DNA of 46,878 bases from NCBI RefSeq assembly GCF_013822155.1, contig NZ_PNJW01000020.1, positions 1 through 46,878 of the forward strand, in the 5' to 3' direction. Below, piece after piece: positions 44,027 to 46,878 of this stretch (positions within the stretch are counted from its first letter, which is position 1; the number at the start of each line of letters is the position of its first letter). Under the pieces are notes generated by a model. The model did no database searches. It saw only the letters and a list, made by a program, of their open reading frames with translations, and had not been told where the DNA came from. Made by a program: the position numbers and the translations under genes. The DNA comes from Flavobacterium sp. Its GTDB lineage: Bacteria; Bacteroidota; Bacteroidia; Flavobacteriales; Flavobacteriaceae.

Positions 44027-44590
44027 TTATAATTTACTTTTTAACTGAAGAACATAATCGGTTACTAACCAACGCTCGTGTTGAGACAATTGATTAGCAT
44101 GAGAACCCATAGCGTTTAAACCATATGTAATTACGTGAAATACACTTCCTTCTGTTATTGGTCTATCAGCATAACTTGGAACGCCTAAGAATTTTTCTCT
44201 TTCCACTAATTTACCTTTACCATTTCCTTGTTCACCATGACAAATAGAACAGTAAATAACATATAGGTCTTTCCCTTTTGTAGCTTCTTTTTCAGAGATG
44301 GAATCTATCGGTGATATCAAATTAGCTTTAGCCAAATCATAACCAGCAGTCGTATTTTCATACTCATAAATTTCAAATCCTCTTTTGATTGTTCCGGTTG
44401 GCGGCTCTTGAGCAGTTTGCCCTTGTAATTGATTTTTACCATTGAATGCTTCAGATTCTGCATAGGTTTCATAGCCTACAGACTGGTACATATTAGGGAA
44501 AAATTGATAATTTGGACTCTTACTGTCAAAGCAAGATGTAACCGATAAGGCTAAACCAACTAATAGGGTTATTTTAAATAAGCTTTTCAT
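44027..44590 (-). CDS. actE: Alternative complex III subunit ActE (lipid-anchored mono-heme cytochrome c)
   Basis: The 187-residue protein has a lipoprotein signal ending in LSVTSC (lipidated C20). The heme c site is CSICH (C114, C117 and H118) in YCSICHGEQGNGKG, with the probable axial Met in LNAMGSHANQLS (M161). The N-terminal QFFPNMYQSVGYETYAE segment is typical of ActE. It carries electrons from the ActA/ActB hemes toward the CuA centre of the adjacent oxidase; in the F. johnsoniae supercomplex ActE contacts the aa3 oxidase. It lies 9 bases after actD and 25 before actF. Confidence 0.94.
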   Translation of the reverse strand: MKSLFKITLLVGLALSVTSCFDSKSPNYQFFPNMYQSVGYETYAESEAFNGKNQLQGQTAQEPPTGTIKRGFEIYEYENTTAGYDLAKANLISPIDSISEKEATKGKDLYVIYCSICHGEQGNGKGKLVEREKFLGVPSYADRPITEGSVFHVITYGLNAMGSHANQLSQHERWLVTDYVLQLKSKL

Positions 44591-44599
44591 AAAACTATA

Positions 44600-45124
44600 T
44601 TAATGCTTTTCTACAACTTTTAATTCAATTGCACCAGTTCCTTTTAGAAAAGATGCTAATTCATCTTCATTATTATGGATTGAAACTTCCATGACAAAAT
44701 GATCATCTGTTGTTCTCACATCAGGATTTTCAGCTTGTTTAAAAGGCCATAATTTACTTCTCATATAAAAAGTAATTACCATTAAGTGAGCAGCAAAGAA
44801 AACCGTTAATTCGAACATAATTGGCACGAAAGCCGGCATGTTTTCAATATAACTAAAACTAGGTTTTCCCCCAATATCTTGTGGCCAATCTTGAATCATA
44901 ATATAGTTCATCATCCAAATTGAAAAAGACAACCCCACCACTCCATACATGAAGGAAGCTATTGCAATTCTTGTTGGAGCTAATCCCATCGCCTTGTCCA
45001 AACCATGAACAGGAAAAGGAGTATAAACCTCTTCAATATGATGATGTGCTTTACGCGTTTCTTTCACAGCATCCATTAGGATGTCATCATCATTATATAG
45101 TGCTTGTATAACTTTAGTACTCAT
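44600..45124 (-). CDS. actD: Alternative complex III subunit ActD (DUF3341)
   Basis: The 174-residue protein starts with a soluble region (VIQALYNDDDILMDAVKETRKAHHHIEEVYTPFPVHGLDKAMGL), the DUF3341 signature. Two membrane helices follow (IAIASFMYGVVGLSFSIWMMNY; FVPIMFELTVFFAAHLMVITF), then a cytoplasmic tail with DDHFVMEVSIHNNEDELASFLKGTGAIEL. It is a structural membrane subunit of alternative complex III. The gene lies 21 bases after actC and 9 before actE. Confidence 0.93.
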   Translation of the reverse strand: MSTKVIQALYNDDDILMDAVKETRKAHHHIEEVYTPFPVHGLDKAMGLAPTRIAIASFMYGVVGLSFSIWMMNYIMIQDWPQDIGGKPSFSYIENMPAFVPIMFELTVFFAAHLMVITFYMRSKLWPFKQAENPDVRTTDDHFVMEVSIHNNEDELASFLKGTGAIELKVVEKH

Positions 45125-45145
45125 AATATCTTACTACTAATTATC

Positions 45146-46546
45146 TTAATGATTGTGATGTCCTTCTTCTTCTCTTTTTTTCTTATAAAACTCTCCCGAA
45201 GATTTCAAGATTGTTTTTACTTCAGCTTGAGCAATCACAGGGAATGATCTCGCATATAAAAGAAATAATACAAAAAAGAATCCTATAGTTCCAATATAAA
45301 TTCCAATATCTACAAAGGTTGGAGAGAACATCGTCCAAGATGAAGGAAGGTAATCTCTATGCAATGATGTTACGATGATTACAAAACGCTCAAACCACAT
45401 ACCGATGTTTACGACAATGGAAATAACAAAAGAAAACATGATACTTGTTCTTAATTTTTTAAACCACATGAACTGTGGAGAGAAAACATTACAAGTCATC
45501 ATTGCCCAATAAGCCCATGCATAAGGTCCGGTTGCTCTGTTTAAGAAAGCATATTGTTCATATTCAACTCCTGAATACCAAGCCACAAATAGCTCTGTAA
45601 TGTAGGCAACACCCACAATAGAACCTGTAATCATGATTACAATATTCATTAATTCAATATGTTGAATCGTGATGTAAGCCTCAAGATTCGATACTTTTCT
45701 CATGATAATCAACAAGGTATTTACCATTGCAAAACCTGAGAAAACTGCACCTGCTACGAAATAAGGAGGGAAAATGGTTGTATGCCAACCCGGGATTACC
45801 GATGTAGCAAAGTCAAAGGATACAATCGTGTGTACAGAGAGTACCAAAGGAGTTGCTAATCCAGCTAATACTAAAGATACTTCTTCAAAACGTTGCCAGT
45901 CTTTTGCTCTACCACTCCATCCGAAAGATAAAATTGAATAAACTCTTTTTGTAAAAGGAGTAATTGCTCTATCTCTCAACATGGCAAAGTCAGGAAGTAA
46001 ACCAGTCCACCAGAAAACTAAGGATACTGATAAATACGTAGAAATTGCAAATACGTCCCAAAGCAAAGGTGAGTTAAAGTTTACCCACAACGAACCAAAT
46101 TGGTTTGGAATTGGTAACACCCAATATCCTAACCAAGGTCGACCCATGTGGATAATTGGAAATAAACCTGCTTGCATTACTGAGAAAATGGTCATCGCTT
46201 CTGCAGAACGGTTAATTGCCATTCTCCATTTTTGACGGAATAATAAAAGTACCGCTGAAATCAATGTTCCGGCGTGACCGATACCAACCCACCAAACGAA
46301 GTTTGTGATATCCCAAGCCCAACCAACTGTTTTGTTTAATCCCCATGTTCCGATACCGGTAGAGATGGTGTAAATCATACAACCAACTCCCCAAAGGAAA
46401 GCGGTTAATGCGATTGAAAAGACAATCCACCATTGTTTATTTGCTCTTCCTTCAACAGGAGCAGCGACATCTACTGTTATATCGTGATAAGATTTATCAC
46501 CAATAACTAAAGGTTTTCTAATGGGTGCTTCGTAGTGAGACGACAT
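45146..46546 (-). CDS. actC: Alternative complex III subunit ActC (NrfD-like)
   Basis: The 466-residue protein has about ten membrane helices of the NrfD/polysulfide-reductase type. The N-terminal APIRKPLVIGDKSYHDIT region precedes the first helix. Typical ActC motifs are WAWDITNFVWWVGIGHAGTLISAVLLLFRQKWR, SAEAMTIFSVMQAGLFPIIHMGRPW and SVHTIVSFDFATSVIPGWHTTIFPPYFVAGAVFSGFAMV. ActC is a main quinol-site candidate of the complex, next to the Fe-S subunit ActB. A His-containing C-terminal tail (EEEGHHNH) ends it. It lies 35 bases downstream of actB. Confidence 0.95.
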   Translation of the reverse strand: MSSHYEAPIRKPLVIGDKSYHDITVDVAAPVEGRANKQWWIVFSIALTAFLWGVGCMIYTISTGIGTWGLNKTVGWAWDITNFVWWVGIGHAGTLISAVLLLFRQKWRMAINRSAEAMTIFSVMQAGLFPIIHMGRPWLGYWVLPIPNQFGSLWVNFNSPLLWDVFAISTYLSVSLVFWWTGLLPDFAMLRDRAITPFTKRVYSILSFGWSGRAKDWQRFEEVSLVLAGLATPLVLSVHTIVSFDFATSVIPGWHTTIFPPYFVAGAVFSGFAMVNTLLIIMRKVSNLEAYITIQHIELMNIVIMITGSIVGVAYITELFVAWYSGVEYEQYAFLNRATGPYAWAYWAMMTCNVFSPQFMWFKKLRTSIMFSFVISIVVNIGMWFERFVIIVTSLHRDYLPSSWTMFSPTFVDIGIYIGTIGFFFVLFLLYARSFPVIAQAEVKTILKSSGEFYKKKREEEGHHNH

Positions 46547-46581
46547 AATCCTTTATAGTATTTCTTATTAATTTAATTTAA

Positions 46582-46878
46582 TTACGTATTTCTAACTTTA
46601 ACGTGATAGAATACATTTGGTTTTGTTCCAACATGTTCTAACAAATGATACATACGATCATCTTCAACCAATTTGGCTACTTCACTTTCTTTGTTATTAA
46701 CATCCCCAAAAGCAAGAGAACCGGTTGAACAAGCACTAGAACAAGCTGTTTGGAATTCGTCAGCATTTACTTGACGGCCTTCTTTTTTCGCTTTTAATAT
46801 TGTTGCTTGTGTCATTTGAATACACATCGAACATTTTTCCATTACCCCTCTTGAACGAACATTTACATCAGGATTCAA
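46582..46878 (-). CDS. actB: Alternative complex III subunit ActB, C-terminal end (partial)
   Basis: The window keeps only the last ~98 residues of ActB; the frame is open to the right edge and the true start lies outside. The visible part is the Fe-S domain of the molybdopterin-oxidoreductase/ferredoxin-fused subunit: NPDVNVRSRGVMEKCSMCIQ (CxxC) and FQTACSSACSTGSLAFGD (C-x3-C), the cysteines that bind two clusters shared with an upstream half. The end YHLLEHVGTKPNVFYHVKVRN is conserved. ActB has no molybdenum and relays electrons to the hemes of ActA. Confidence 0.93.
   Translation of the reverse strand: MNPDVNVRSRGVMEKCSMCIQMTQATILKAKKEGRQVNADEFQTACSSACSTGSLAFGDVNNKESEVAKLVEDDRMYHLLEHVGTKPNVFYHVKVRNT

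Noticed and set aside
1..46878. tRNA genes, rRNA, CRISPR arrays, insertion sequences, prophage or toxin-antitoxin pairs
   Set aside because: The gaps are short and filled by promoters and terminators; no repeats with spacers, transposase motifs or cloverleaf-like sequences were seen by eye.

Overview
The window looks like a chromosomal segment of a flavobacterium (Bacteroidota, Flavobacteriaceae, close to Flavobacterium). The evidence is AT-rich DNA, almost no Shine-Dalgarno sequences, Bacteroidota-type promoters (TAnnTTTG -7 boxes), and lineage-specific genes: sprA and remB of type IX secretion and gliding, an alternative complex III (Act) cluster, a TonB-rich locus, and a choice-of-anchor L surface protein. 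Coding density is high, no gap exceeds 300 bases, and no tRNA, rRNA, CRISPR, IS element or prophage was seen. Genes in the right half lie almost entirely on the minus strand.

Layout, left to right. 1-1.2 kb: start of a secreted surface protein (minus), broken by an apparent frameshift. 1.3-9.0 kb: housekeeping and stress genes: an Nfu-type Fe-S scaffold with a duplicated N-terminal domain, a PiT phosphate transporter with a PhoU-like tail, dodecin, a DUF255 thioredoxin-fold protein, a strict 11-residue-repeat (LEA-like) protein, an MscS channel and tsaB. 9.1-11.9 kb: a TolC/adaptor efflux pair with no inner-membrane pump beside it. 12.0-13.5 kb: a DUF4403 lipoprotein. 13.5-18.7 kb (minus): cytochrome oxidase module 1, with ctaB, two subunit III genes, subunit IV, a cysteine-free SCO-like protein, a true SCO, DUF420 and a small CxxC membrane protein. 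18.8-32.0 kb (minus): gliding/secretion neighbourhood, with remB, deoC, two tandem tonB paralogs, vanZ, gcvH, the 7.3-kb sprA and ruvA. 32.1-37.2 kb: maeB, an outer-membrane beta-barrel, a DUF4239 membrane protein and queG. 37.2-39.5 kb: a P450 gene and ruvB; ruvB, the P450 gene and queG form one operon. 39.7-46.9 kb (minus): oxidase module 2, with ctaD and coxB preceded by actF, actE, actD, actC and the end of actB.

Two themes tie the window together. First, the quinol-to-oxygen respiratory branch (alternative complex III plus aa3 oxidase, with assembly factors) is encoded in two co-oriented blocks about 21 kb apart. Second, the block between them carries the type IX secretion translocon SprA, the gliding protein RemB and two TonB proteins. 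RemB's N-terminus visibly matches the TonB C-terminal domain of those two neighbours, including an identically spaced cysteine pair (C-x10-C). This is the observation I consider most worth following up. I did not find an obviously unprecedented defence or mobile system.
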